From Myroides albus (GTDB taxonomy: Bacteria; Bacteroidota; Bacteroidia; Flavobacteriales; Flavobacteriaceae), in NCBI RefSeq assembly GCF_009711045.1, contig NZ_WMJX01000004.1, positions 1,259 through 65,258 on the forward strand: DNA of 64,000 bases, in the 5' to 3' direction. Position numbers and translations under genes: made by a program. The number at the start of each line of letters is the position of its first letter. Position 1 is the first letter of the stretch. The notes under the pieces were generated by a model. It saw only the letters and a list, made by a program, of their open reading frames with translations. It did no database searches and was not told where the DNA came from. Shown piece after piece: positions 36,978-47,571 of the stretch.

Positions 36978-38813
36978 TTATTTTAACTTTAGCATTTTCT
37001 CTGGTGCTTTTTCTTCTTTTTTCAACATCTTAGGTTGCTCTTTCTTTTGCTCAGAGAATTTGTTTAAATCTTTTTCTTCTTTCTTGGTGTTTATCGCTTT
37101 TGAAGTAGGCGATGGGCTACTTACATTAGTACTACTATCGGTTTTTCTTGGAGAACGATCTAATAGATTCTCACCCGTAGATTCTGCCTCTAATGTTTCG
37201 GCTTGAATTGCCATTGGCAAGTCATAGATGTGTTTCTTAGATTTTAATTCTTCAAGTAATAGTTTTTCTTTGTCTAATTCTTCTTGAGAATAGATATTTT
37301 GCAGACCCGTAATCTTTTCATCACCTCTGTATAAAAATCCCCTTAGTTTTCTTGCGTTTGTAGGTAAAAAATCATCTGGGTAAAGGGTACTCGTAGGTGC
37401 GACAATTCGCGAAGCAGTAGCAATTTTGTTTTCTTCAAATGTAACGTTAATGTGGCTGCAAATACCTTTGTCTATACCTACGAACTCATTTTTCTCATTG
37501 TACATATAATATACAATTTCGGCATTTTTAATTACGTCTATTTCATTGAGTTTATTGTCTTGGAATTTGCCATATAAGTTCACACCTTTGACTTGATTAA
37601 ATCCATCGCCAATAGTATCTCTCTCGATAACAAAAGCATCCTCTAATACTTTTAATGAATCCATCTTTTGCGTTTCAACATTGCTAAGCAAGTGAATTAA
37701 CTTACCTGAGAGTTGACTTTCTCCATTCCAAAGTACTGGCTTACCGATCATTTTAGTTATTCCAGTCAGCTCGCTTGTGTGTATAGAATCCGCTTTACCA
37801 CTCATACTATCTCTGAGTATTCTCGCACCTTGATATGCCTTAATGACTCTTTGCTTCTCTTTGCCAGTAAGCGTTATAATTGGAGCGTGGAGATAAAGAG
37901 TGTCTTTGGGTTCGTTTTCTTTTTTTACTAATGGTTTTTTAGTAACGAAAATAGAATCTTTCGCTTTGTGCATTTCAGCATAATGACTTGTTATGACAGC
38001 TCTATTAACAGTGTCAGTTATTCGCACATTATAGGAAGCAGAAGCAAAGTCTTGTAATTTTGCATAGTAGATCGAGTCGGCTTCTAATTTTCTCTTATCA
38101 TACCATATATAGGAATTCTTTAAGAGTTTTCCTAAATCTTGTTGAACGTCATAAAAGCCATTTTCCGTGTATATAAAATCTTCTTCACTTGTAATAGTAG
38201 ATGGACCGAACACATAAGCATGTTCTGGTACTTCATAATAATCTAAGTGGTTTGATTTTACTATTGTTCCCTTTTCTGTAGTGATCTTTACTGCATTGAA
38301 AAATTGAAATTTCTTTTCATTTGAAAAGTATTTCCCTTTATTGCTTTCTAAGACATTTCCCTTATTTGTAATTTTTGCATAACTATCGTAATACACAAGG
38401 TTTTGACCTCTGTCAAATTTTAATGTATCTGTAACAAGAGTTGAGTCAGGACTGCGAAGCTCTACATCGCCTTGAGCATAAGCAAAACCATTTATTGCGT
38501 TATATTCAGCATATTTGCTGTCCATAATTAAAGTGTCCTGTTGGACAATATGCACATTGCCAAATAGTTTTAGATATTCTTCATTTTTGAAGTAATAAGC
38601 TTTATTACAGCGCATAGTCATACCATCGTGTTCAGCAAGGATATTACCTGTCAAAATAACTGCATTAGGCAAAAGTTCCTCATTGATATCTGATCGATCA
38701 GCATGGTGAATAATGATTTTATTCTTATTAGGAGTTTGGCTGAAACTTATGAAAGTGAAGAGTAAAAGTATAAATGAAATATGTATTGCTCTCAAGTCTA
38801 AAATTTTTTTCAA
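36978..38813 (-). CDS. OstA-like (LptA-type) periplasmic protein
   Basis: A 611-aa exported protein with a signal peptide (HISFILLLFTFISFSQ). The N-terminal ~250 residues are OstA/LptA-like beta-jellyroll repeats: LLPNAVILTGNILAEHDGMT, LKLFGNVHIVQQDTLIMDSK and GFAYAQGDVELRSPDSTLV. Such domains bind and carry lipopolysaccharide to the outer membrane. The C-terminus (about 545-611) is Lys/Glu-rich and low-complexity. No ATG is available: the frame opens with TTG at 38813, but a TAAATTTG promoter box overlaps that codon (38811-38818), so the TTG at 38795 may be the true start. It is probably first in an operon with the aminotransferase and TPR genes. Confidence 0.85.
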   Translation of the reverse strand: MKKILDLRAIHISFILLLFTFISFSQTPNKNKIIIHHADRSDINEELLPNAVILTGNILAEHDGMTMRCNKAYYFKNEEYLKLFGNVHIVQQDTLIMDSKYAEYNAINGFAYAQGDVELRSPDSTLVTDTLKFDRGQNLVYYDSYAKITNKGNVLESNKGKYFSNEKKFQFFNAVKITTEKGTIVKSNHLDYYEVPEHAYVFGPSTITSEEDFIYTENGFYDVQQDLGKLLKNSYIWYDKRKLEADSIYYAKLQDFASASYNVRITDTVNRAVITSHYAEMHKAKDSIFVTKKPLVKKENEPKDTLYLHAPIITLTGKEKQRVIKAYQGARILRDSMSGKADSIHTSELTGITKMIGKPVLWNGESQLSGKLIHLLSNVETQKMDSLKVLEDAFVIERDTIGDGFNQVKGVNLYGKFQDNKLNEIDVIKNAEIVYYMYNEKNEFVGIDKGICSHINVTFEENKIATASRIVAPTSTLYPDDFLPTNARKLRGFLYRGDEKITGLQNIYSQEELDKEKLLLEELKSKKHIYDLPMAIQAETLEAESTGENLLDRSPRKTDSSTNVSSPSPTSKAINTKKEEKDLNKFSEQKKEQPKMLKKEEKAPEKMLKLK

Positions 38814-38818
38814 ATTTA
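38811..38818 (-). promoter_or_regulatory. -7 promoter box at the start of the OstA-like gene
   Basis: TAAATTTG on the minus strand, overlapping the first possible start codon. If used, translation must begin at the downstream TTG (38795). Confidence 0.45.
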
Positions 38819-38878
38819 AGTAAAAAATGTGAACAAAGATTTTAGTTGTGAATAAATTATAACATAGCCTATTAAAGC

Positions 38879-38908
38879 AAAAAACACTTCCGAAAGGAAG
38901 TGTTTTTT
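38879..38908. terminator. Terminator of the fur-type/purA unit
   Basis: Thirteen-base-pair stem including CACTTCC/GGAAGTG with a GAAA tetraloop, A6 before and T6 after, 10 bases beyond the purA stop. Confidence 0.92.
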
Positions 38909-38917
38909 ATATATCAT

Positions 38918-40695
<1,778 letters not shown>

Positions 40696-40714
40696 ATCAA
40701 AAATAACTTAGTTG

Positions 40715-40722
40715 CAAATATA
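40715..40722 (-). promoter_or_regulatory. -7 promoter box of the Fur-family/purA unit
   Basis: TATATTTG on the minus strand, 20 bases upstream of the ATG at 40695. Confidence 0.55.
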
Positions 40723-40862
40723 TAGCTATTTTTATTTTTAATTGTATAAAACTACATATTGAACATTTATGTCGCTATAATTATTACTTATTTTTATCTT
40801 TCAAAAATACATTTTTAAAACTTATAAAGTGTACTTTCTCTTAGTTTAGACTTGTTCAAGGC

Positions 40863-43082
40863 CTAATTTGGATTGACTCTACTTACTTTTTCTATTCCTT
40901 CGATCTTTTTAATATTATTGATCATTTTCTTGAGAATATCATTATTTGGTACAATTACAGTGATTGATCCCTTAAATATTCCTGCATCTTCGCTTAATGA
41001 GATACTTCTGATATTACTCACTTTACTCTCCATGATTATTTTGGTAATCTCTGTAGTAAGTCCAGCTGAGTCCAATCCTGTGATATTAATTGTCGCTTCA
41101 AAGTTGGCTGCTGTTGAAGAATCTACCCATTGTGCATTCATGATGCGATAAGCGTAATTTGAACGCATGCTGATGGCATTTGGACAATCTGTACGATGTA
41201 CTTTGATTCCTTCATTTATTGTTACAAATCCAAATACGTCATCTCCTGCGATTGGATTACAACAGGTTGCTAACTTGTAGTCTAATTTCTCTTTTTCTTT
41301 GCCAAATACTAATAAGTCAGGCGTTTTAGTATCGCTGCTTTCATTGTTGATAGCAGGGATAGAAGGGGCTCTTTTAATAGTCTTCTTGAAGAAATTAAAC
41401 AGTGTGTTATTTCGGTTAGAAGCATATTCTTTTAGCTGTGTATTGTCTATCACTCCAGCTCCAATGCGATAAAACAGGTCTTGACTGGTTTTTAGTTTAA
41501 AGTGAACAACCATTTCGTTGATCACTTTTTCATCCATATTCACCTTAAGGTGTTTTAACTTGCGCTGTAGTTGCTCTTTTCCATCATCGGCAATCTTCTT
41601 AGTGTCTTCATTTAAAGCACTTTTTATTTTATTTCTCGCCCTTGAGGTTGTGACATAGTCTAACCAGCTGACACTTGGTTTTTTACTTTCTGAGGTGATA
41701 ACTTCTACTTGATCACCACTGACTAAAACGTGGTTCAAAGGAACCAATCGTCCATTTACGCGTGTTCCCCTTGTTCTCAAGCCTACTTCTGAGTGAATAG
41801 AAAAGGCAAAGTCTAAAGCAGTCGCTCCTTTTGGAAGGGATTTAATCTCTCCTTTTGGCGTAAACAAGTAAATTTCTTTTGCGTATAAACTTAATTTGAA
41901 GTCTTCTACAAAGTCTACAGCATCTGTCTCTGCATTTTCAAGGGCCTCTTTCAATTGGTTAAGCCACTTGTCTAAGCTGTTTTCTTCTGTGATTCCCTGC
42001 TTGTATTTATAGTGAGCTGCATATCCTTTCTCTGCAATTTCATCCATTCGCTCACTTCTAATCTGTATTTCTACCCATCTACCTTTTGGTCCCATCACAG
42101 TAATGTGCAAGGCCTCGTAACCAGTAGATTTAGGAGCAGAAATCCAATCCCTTAGCCTGTTTGGGCTGGGTCTAAAGTGATCAGTTACAATGGAATATAT
42201 TTTCCACGCAATGAATTTTTCATCGTGTGGTGTTGATTTATAGATAATTCGAAGGGCAAATTTGTCGTATACTTCATCAAAAGTTACATTTTGAGCCTTC
42301 ATTTTTCTGCGTATGGAGTAAATCGACTTAGGTCTTCCCTTCATCGAATACTCGATTTGTTCTTCATCTAATGATTCTTTCAGTATATCCGTTACTGATT
42401 TGATATAGGCAAGCTGCTCCTCATTAGATTCTTGCATTCTGTTTACAATATCCTTGTATATACGGGGTTCAGTATATTTTAAACCGAGATCTTCTAACTT
42501 AGTTTTGATGTTAAATAACCCCAAACGATGGGCAAGGGGGGCATAAATATACAGGGTTTCTGAAGCAATCTTAGCTTGCTTGTAGTCTGCCATGCTCTCC
42601 ATCGTCTGCATATTGTGCAAACGGTCGGCAATCTTAATAAGGATAACGCGAACATCATCATTTAAAGTCAATAGCATCTTGCGGTAGTTTTCCGCTTGCA
42701 TAGAAATATGCGGGTCTGGTTCTAATAAAGCCATTTTAGTTAAACCTTCAACTATCTTAGCTATTTTAGGATTGAACCATTCTTCAATTTGCTTGACTGT
42801 GATATCCGTATCTTCTACTACATCATGCATTAATGCAGAGGCAATAGAAGTGGCTCCCAACCCAATCTCTGAGGCAACTATTTTAGCCACAGCAATAGGG
42901 TGGAAGATATATGCTTCACCTGATTTACGTCTTTGATCTTTGTGCGCCTCTACTGCAACATCAAATGCTTTGCGAATTAGTTTTTTATCTTCATCATTTA
43001 GTGTTTGATAACTAATTTTCAGTAACTCTTTGTACTCTTTTGCAATCGCTTTGTTCTCTAATTCAATCTCTTCCTCTGTCAT
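40863..43082 (-). CDS. rel: Bifunctional (p)ppGpp synthetase/hydrolase (Rel/SpoT)
   Basis: A 739-aa stringent-response enzyme. HD hydrolase domain about 40-190 with intact HPIAVAKIVASE and ALMHDVVEDT. Synthetase domain about 230-350 with GRPKSIYSIRRKM, KFALRIIY, STGYEALHITVMG and EIQIRSERMDEIAEKG. TGS about 395-460 (LFTPKGEIKSLPKGATALDF). Zinc-finger/helical region with the Cys pair in LATCCNPIAGDD, and C-terminal ACT (about 660-739). Both catalytic domains keep key residues, so it should make and degrade (p)ppGpp. It is followed by the Fur/purA genes after 167 bases and preceded by a 1.3-kb gene-free region. Confidence 0.95.
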   Translation of the reverse strand: MTEEEIELENKAIAKEYKELLKISYQTLNDEDKKLIRKAFDVAVEAHKDQRRKSGEAYIFHPIAVAKIVASEIGLGATSIASALMHDVVEDTDITVKQIEEWFNPKIAKIVEGLTKMALLEPDPHISMQAENYRKMLLTLNDDVRVILIKIADRLHNMQTMESMADYKQAKIASETLYIYAPLAHRLGLFNIKTKLEDLGLKYTEPRIYKDIVNRMQESNEEQLAYIKSVTDILKESLDEEQIEYSMKGRPKSIYSIRRKMKAQNVTFDEVYDKFALRIIYKSTPHDEKFIAWKIYSIVTDHFRPSPNRLRDWISAPKSTGYEALHITVMGPKGRWVEIQIRSERMDEIAEKGYAAHYKYKQGITEENSLDKWLNQLKEALENAETDAVDFVEDFKLSLYAKEIYLFTPKGEIKSLPKGATALDFAFSIHSEVGLRTRGTRVNGRLVPLNHVLVSGDQVEVITSESKKPSVSWLDYVTTSRARNKIKSALNEDTKKIADDGKEQLQRKLKHLKVNMDEKVINEMVVHFKLKTSQDLFYRIGAGVIDNTQLKEYASNRNNTLFNFFKKTIKRAPSIPAINNESSDTKTPDLLVFGKEKEKLDYKLATCCNPIAGDDVFGFVTINEGIKVHRTDCPNAISMRSNYAYRIMNAQWVDSSTAANFEATINITGLDSAGLTTEITKIIMESKVSNIRSISLSEDAGIFKGSITVIVPNNDILKKMINNIKKIEGIEKVSRVNPN

Positions 43083-43922
43083 AAAAATAATAGCACTTAA
43101 ATGAGTTTGTATATTGTATTAAATATATGAAAAAATCAAATTAGCCTTAGTATGACAACTGTTAAAAGTTATTATACTGGCCGTAGTTTTTTCAGTTTTT
43201 TGATCTCCCAAATGAAAAAAACGCTTTTGAATCTATTTTACCAAGGGAAAATAGAAAAAGTAGGTTTGTAATTTGATAGGGGGTAGCAATTTTTTTAGAT
43301 TGTTAATCTTCTTACAAATATAAGATTAAATTGAAGATTTTGTATTTGACTTTCTATGTATTGTCAATAGATATTTCTATTGCGTTATAAATAATTGCAA
43401 TTGCTCTTTAATTCTGTTTCTTCATTATTTTATTTAGCTTTTCTCTTATGATGCTTGGTGATTTTTACTTGAGATCAAGTGTCTGTACAATAAGGTGATG
43501 TTGCAATGGAAGGAATAGAGCGGGAGGGTGAGCAATGTTTGTGGCACTAGCGTTATACGTGTTTGATTTAAGTTAGTTGTCTATCTTTAATTGGGATGTT
43601 GTGATTAGTATGCTTGGAGGAATCTGTATTTGGGATATACTATTTCTCGTATAAACTCTAATTTACTCTTGTATCGTTTGCGTATGCACTTTTTTCTTCA
43701 ACTGTATTTTACCTACTAATAGCAGTAATTTAATTTTTACTTTTTTGTCAGAATCAGTGAAGTAATGGCGACGTGTATTAAAAATCAAATTGACAAGAAA
43801 CAGAATATCACTTTTAAAAACTGGTAGGTAGATGATCTATTACTTACACTTATAATAGGAAGGGCTACTTATCACTTTGTGCTCATCTGATAAGAGATAG
43901 ATTGCGAGTATTTGGTACTTTT

Positions 43923-44012
43923 CTTGCACCTTTCTTCGAGAAAACCGCGCTTTTGACCAGTAAACCCCAAGGAAACTGCAAGAAATCCCCAAGAAACTGC
44001 AAGGAATCCCCC
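43923..44012. repeat. Interspersed palindromic element, copy 2
   Basis: Starts with CTTGCA (43923) and has CCAGTAAA 34 bases later (43957-43964); copy 1 has the same words 33 bases apart (6320, 6353). It ends with two near-identical 22-base units (43969-43990 and 43991-44012) of the form AAGGAAACTGCAAG plus AAATCCCC or GAATCCCC. The left part TTCTTGCACCTTTCTT is roughly complementary to the right units, so the whole is an imperfect palindrome. It is non-coding and G/C-richer than its surroundings. Confidence 0.7.
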
Positions 44013-44381
44013 TTAATTAAGCATGGGAATCTGCTTTTTATGGCTGCTTTCTTTTTTCAACCATCTTAGTGATTTAGAGAATAGTGTATATTGAAGTGTC
44101 CTCGGGTCTATAGTTGTGAATGAGTATCATTAATTCAAAATCTGAGTTAGCCCAATATCGCAACGCAATGCTATTTCTTTGATTCTTCATTAACTCTAAA
44201 ACCGGATTATGGCATGTTTGTATTACTAATGCTGACTTATTTTGTTTAATGAGTCGTCGTTTATAGGTCTATCGTCCCTTTTGGGTTATAAGCACTTATT
44301 CTACATTGTCTCTTTTCGGATGCTGAATTTGCATTGAGATTATCTATAGAGTAGTTCATTGTGATAGTATTGGAAAGGCAC

Positions 44382-44413
44382 AAAAAAAGCGATGAGATCT
44401 TCATCGCTTTTTT
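44382..44413. terminator. Terminator of the DUF58-to-TrmH operon
   Basis: Thirteen-base-pair stem with core GCGATGA/TCATCGC flanked by A6 and T6, 5 bases beyond the TrmH-family stop codon. Confidence 0.9.
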
Positions 44414-44417
44414 GTTT

Positions 44418-45215
44418 TTATTTAAAGTCCCTTTGTCTTTTTGCTTCAAACAATAAAATCGCCGCCGCAACTGAAACATTCATGGAGTCAATTTCTCCAC
44501 TCATAGGGATAATAATATTCTTTGTACTGGCCTCTCTCCAGGTCTGTGTAAGTCCTGTAGCTTCAGTACCAACTACAAAAGCAGTTGCAGAGGTGTAATC
44601 TCTTGTGTGATAACTGGTCGAATCTTGTAGAGTAGCACAATAAATGGCTATATTTTTTTGCTTTAAAAAAGCAATAGCTTCTTCTGTACTTGCCATGGCT
44701 ATTTGGTTGGTAAACACGCAACCTACACTTGAGCGAATGACGTTTGGATTGTACAGGTCCGTTCTGGGATTCGCGATGATAACAGCATCTATATTTGCAG
44801 CATCAGCTGTGCGCAATATTGCTCCTATATTCCCTGGTTTTTCGGTAGCTTCAGCTACAAGAATAACTGGGTTATCTGACAATTTTAAATCGGATAGGCT
44901 CAGTTCTTTTGTTCGTGCAATAGCCAAGACTCCTTCTGTGGTATCTCGATAGGCAAGTTTTTGATAGACCTCTTTAGATATCTCTATTAATTCTGTAGAT
45001 TGATTCAGATATGGCTTTAATTGGTCAAGAGAAATAATATCAGCTTGATACAAAATAGTGTTTATTTGATAGTTTCCTTTTGTAGCTAATTCTATTTCTC
45101 GAAGGCCCTCAATTAAAAATGTACCAGATTGTCGTCTGTTTTTTGACTTTTCTTGCAGTTGTACAATGCTTTTTATAAAGCTGTTTTGAGGACTTTCTAT
45201 CTTTTTAGTAATCAT
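44418..45215 (-). CDS. TrmH/SpoU-family RNA 2'-O-methyltransferase
   Basis: A 265-aa SPOUT-class enzyme. The N-terminal substrate-binding domain (about 1-100) contains SFIKSIVQLQEKSKNRRQSG and FLIEGLREIELA. The knotted catalytic domain has the three SpoU motifs: EKPGNIGAILRTADA (about 129-143), FVVGTEATGLTQ (about 212) and IIIPMSGEIDSMNVSVAAAI (about 234-253). It resembles 23S rRNA 2'-O-ribose methyltransferases (RlmB/TsnR type); the target base is not known. The ATG lies one base from the DUF58 stop, so it is translationally coupled to the MoxR/DUF58 cluster. Confidence 0.9.
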   Translation of the reverse strand: MITKKIESPQNSFIKSIVQLQEKSKNRRQSGTFLIEGLREIELATKGNYQINTILYQADIISLDQLKPYLNQSTELIEISKEVYQKLAYRDTTEGVLAIARTKELSLSDLKLSDNPVILVAEATEKPGNIGAILRTADAANIDAVIIANPRTDLYNPNVIRSSVGCVFTNQIAMASTEEAIAFLKQKNIAIYCATLQDSTSYHTRDYTSATAFVVGTEATGLTQTWREASTKNIIIPMSGEIDSMNVSVAAAILLFEAKRQRDFK

Positions 45216-45216
45216 A

Positions 45217-46551
45217 TTATAACTTTCCTTTTGCCTTGATTTCGAGGTATTTGTTTATTGTGTTTATCGACAATTCATCTGGTTTGGTTAGGACAGACAT
45301 GATACCGTATTTGGTAAGTTCATTGACGATTAAACGCTTTTCAAAGTTAAATTTTTCTGCGATAACTTTGTCAAATATATGATCGGTATTTAATGCCTTT
45401 TTATTGGCAAGTTTTGTAAGCTCTGTGTTTTCGAAAAAGACCACTAATAACAAATGACTTTTAGCAATGGCTCTAAGGTACTTTAACTGTCTATTCAAAT
45501 TCGATAGGGATTCGAAGTTTGTATATAAGATAATTAAACTGCGATGTGTGATATTGTATTTTATTTGGTTGTAAATCAATCCAAAATCACTTTCCTTAAA
45601 GTTTGTTTCTATACTGTAGAGTTGCTCTATTATTTTGGTTAAGTGACTTTTTTTGTTTTCAGCCAAAATTTTGTTTTCTACTTTATTCGAGAAAGTCATC
45701 ATACCGATGCGGTCATTTTTTTTAATGATGACATTGGACAATGCTAAAGTTGAATTGATAGCATAATCTAATAAGGTCATTCCATTAAAGGGCATTTGCA
45801 TGGTTCGACCTTTGTCCAGGATACAGTAAACATTCTCTGTGTTTTCATCCAAAAATTGGTTGACCATTAACTCATTTCGCTTAGCTGTCGCTTTCCAGTT
45901 GATAGTGCGTATATCATCTCCGATGACATATTCCTTAATCTGTTCAAATTCCGTAGTCTGACCAATTTTGCGTATTTTCTTTAAACCAAAGGCAAATTTG
46001 TTTTTAGAAAAAGCTATTAAGTCGTACTTCTGCATTTGAATGAAAGAAGGATAGCAGGCCAAGTTCTGTTTGTCTGAGAATGTGTATCTTTTTGCAACTA
46101 ACTTTAAAGGTGAATTAACAAAAATATTAAGTTTGCCGAATTGATAAACTCCGCGTTTTTTGGGAATTAAGGCGTATTGAAAATTTTGTTTTTCATTGCT
46201 TTTAATCCTTTGTTTTATAGTGAAATCTCGCTTTTGAAATTGAAAGGGGATTTCATCAATAATTTGACAGTCTATCGAAAAAGTGTATTTGTTTTGTACA
46301 GCTATTTTTATTGGATTTTCATCTCCATTTGACAGGCGTTCAGGTAGTGTTCTCTCAGCTACTATTTTGTTATTACCTAAAAATAGAGCCATTATATCGG
46401 ACAATATTGCAATTAAGAAAAGCCATAGTAATATCCATACCAAATCGTAGAGGACTGGTACAAAAAAGGATATGACGAACAGGCAGATAATTACTCCAAA
46501 GCCTATATATACTCCTTTTAAAAGGTATAATCGTTTAAGTAAATCCAACAT
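45217..46551 (-). CDS. DUF58 membrane protein (vWA-like)
   Basis: A 444-aa protein. Residues about 13-55 hold two transmembrane helices (VYIGFGVIICLFVISFFV and LVWILLWLFLIAILSDIM). The cytoplasmic part has the DUF58 signature FEQIKEYVIGDDIRTINWKA (about 200-219) and a von Willebrand A-like fold (VYCILDKGRTM as a degenerate metal site). DUF58 proteins are usually encoded next to MoxR AAA+ ATPases, as here (14 bases downstream of moxR), and are thought to be their partners. The cellular role in Bacteroidota is not established. Confidence 0.85.
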   Translation of the reverse strand: MLDLLKRLYLLKGVYIGFGVIICLFVISFFVPVLYDLVWILLWLFLIAILSDIMALFLGNNKIVAERTLPERLSNGDENPIKIAVQNKYTFSIDCQIIDEIPFQFQKRDFTIKQRIKSNEKQNFQYALIPKKRGVYQFGKLNIFVNSPLKLVAKRYTFSDKQNLACYPSFIQMQKYDLIAFSKNKFAFGLKKIRKIGQTTEFEQIKEYVIGDDIRTINWKATAKRNELMVNQFLDENTENVYCILDKGRTMQMPFNGMTLLDYAINSTLALSNVIIKKNDRIGMMTFSNKVENKILAENKKSHLTKIIEQLYSIETNFKESDFGLIYNQIKYNITHRSLIILYTNFESLSNLNRQLKYLRAIAKSHLLLVVFFENTELTKLANKKALNTDHIFDKVIAEKFNFEKRLIVNELTKYGIMSVLTKPDELSINTINKYLEIKAKGKL

Positions 46552-46565
46552 ACAATGCTTTTTAA

Positions 46566-47564
46566 TTATCTTGGAATATCTATCGATTCTACGATTTGAT
46601 AAATAATGTCTTTGGCTGTCATGCCTTCCATCTCTCTTTCTGGAGAAACAATAATCCTGTGCTGTAGAACTGGGTATACTGCTTCTTTAATATCTTCAGG
46701 AGTGACAAAGTCACGGTTATTTAAGGCTGCAAATGCCTTTGATGCATTTAAAATGGCAATAGAGGCTCTTGGAGATGCTCCCAAATATAAAAGGGGATTA
46801 GTACGTGTATTGGCAATAATTTTTGCAATGTACTCCATGAGGTTCTTTTCGATAATAATCTGTTTGACTAATTTCTGAAACGCTACTAATTCCTCTGGTT
46901 GGATTACCTTGTCAATTTTTTCCAATTTTGTTTGATCCACTAATGTGTGTTCTTTTTCAATAATCTGAATTTCTTCTTCCAAATTCGGATATTCAATATT
47001 GATTTTAAACAAGAAACGGTCAAGTTGTGCTTCGGGTAATCGATAGGTTCCTTCTTGTTCGATAGGGTTCTGTGTTGCAATAACTATAAAAGGTTGGTCC
47101 ATCTTATAGGTGTGACTATCAATTGTAACTTGTCTTTCTTCCATTACCTCAAACAAGGCTGCTTGCGTTTTTGCTGGCGCGCGATTAATCTCGTCAATCA
47201 GAATCATATTGGAAAAAATAGGTCCTTTTTTGAACTCAAATTGACTGTTTTGAACATTGAAGATCGAAGTACCAAGAATATCTGAAGGCATTAAATCCGG
47301 AGTAAACTGAATACGACTAAAGCCCATATTAATGGTTTGCGAAATAAGTTTAGCAGATAATGTCTTGGCTACTCCCGGAACTCCCTCTAAGAGGATATGG
47401 CCATTTGATAAAAGCGAAGCTAAGATTTGATTAATTGTCTTGTCTTGTCCGACAATTACTTTTGCAACTTCTTGCTTGATCGCTTGAACTTTTTGTGTCA
47501 ATAAGCTCAAATCTAAACGCGATTCAAACTGTAAGTTTTCTGTATTTTCTTGTATGTTTTCCAT
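46566..47564 (-). CDS. MoxR-family AAA+ ATPase
   Basis: A 332-aa cytosolic ATPase. Walker A LLEGVPGVAKTLSAK (about 75-89), Walker B MILIDEINRAPAKTQAAL (about 136-153), sensor 1 VIATQNPIEQEGTYRLPEAQ (about 178-197) and a C-terminal AAA lid with GASPRASIAILNASKA. I start at the ATG at 47564, 7 bases after the preceding stop, instead of the upstream TTG (47579). MoxR proteins act as chaperones that activate or assemble membrane or metal-centre complexes with vWA partners; here DUF58 follows directly. Confidence 0.92.
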   Translation of the reverse strand: MENIQENTENLQFESRLDLSLLTQKVQAIKQEVAKVIVGQDKTINQILASLLSNGHILLEGVPGVAKTLSAKLISQTINMGFSRIQFTPDLMPSDILGTSIFNVQNSQFEFKKGPIFSNMILIDEINRAPAKTQAALFEVMEERQVTIDSHTYKMDQPFIVIATQNPIEQEGTYRLPEAQLDRFLFKINIEYPNLEEEIQIIEKEHTLVDQTKLEKIDKVIQPEELVAFQKLVKQIIIEKNLMEYIAKIIANTRTNPLLYLGASPRASIAILNASKAFAALNNRDFVTPEDIKEAVYPVLQHRIIVSPEREMEGMTAKDIIYQIVESIDIPR

Positions 47565-47571
47565 AGTGTAA

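Larger units (their letters stand above)
43083..44417. other. 1.3-kb region without a recognisable gene
   Basis: No open frame here has the composition or motifs of a real gene; the one at 44261-44479 runs through a terminator into the TrmH gene. It contains a TATATTTG box (43315-43322, minus) that could serve rel with a leader of about 225 bases, the interspersed element copy 2 (43923-44012) and, at the right end, the TrmH terminator. I see no tRNA or known riboswitch. Confidence 0.55.

Noticed and set aside
44261-44479. 72-codon minus-strand frame near the TrmH gene
   Set aside because: It overlaps the end of the TrmH-family gene and runs through a strong terminator hairpin.
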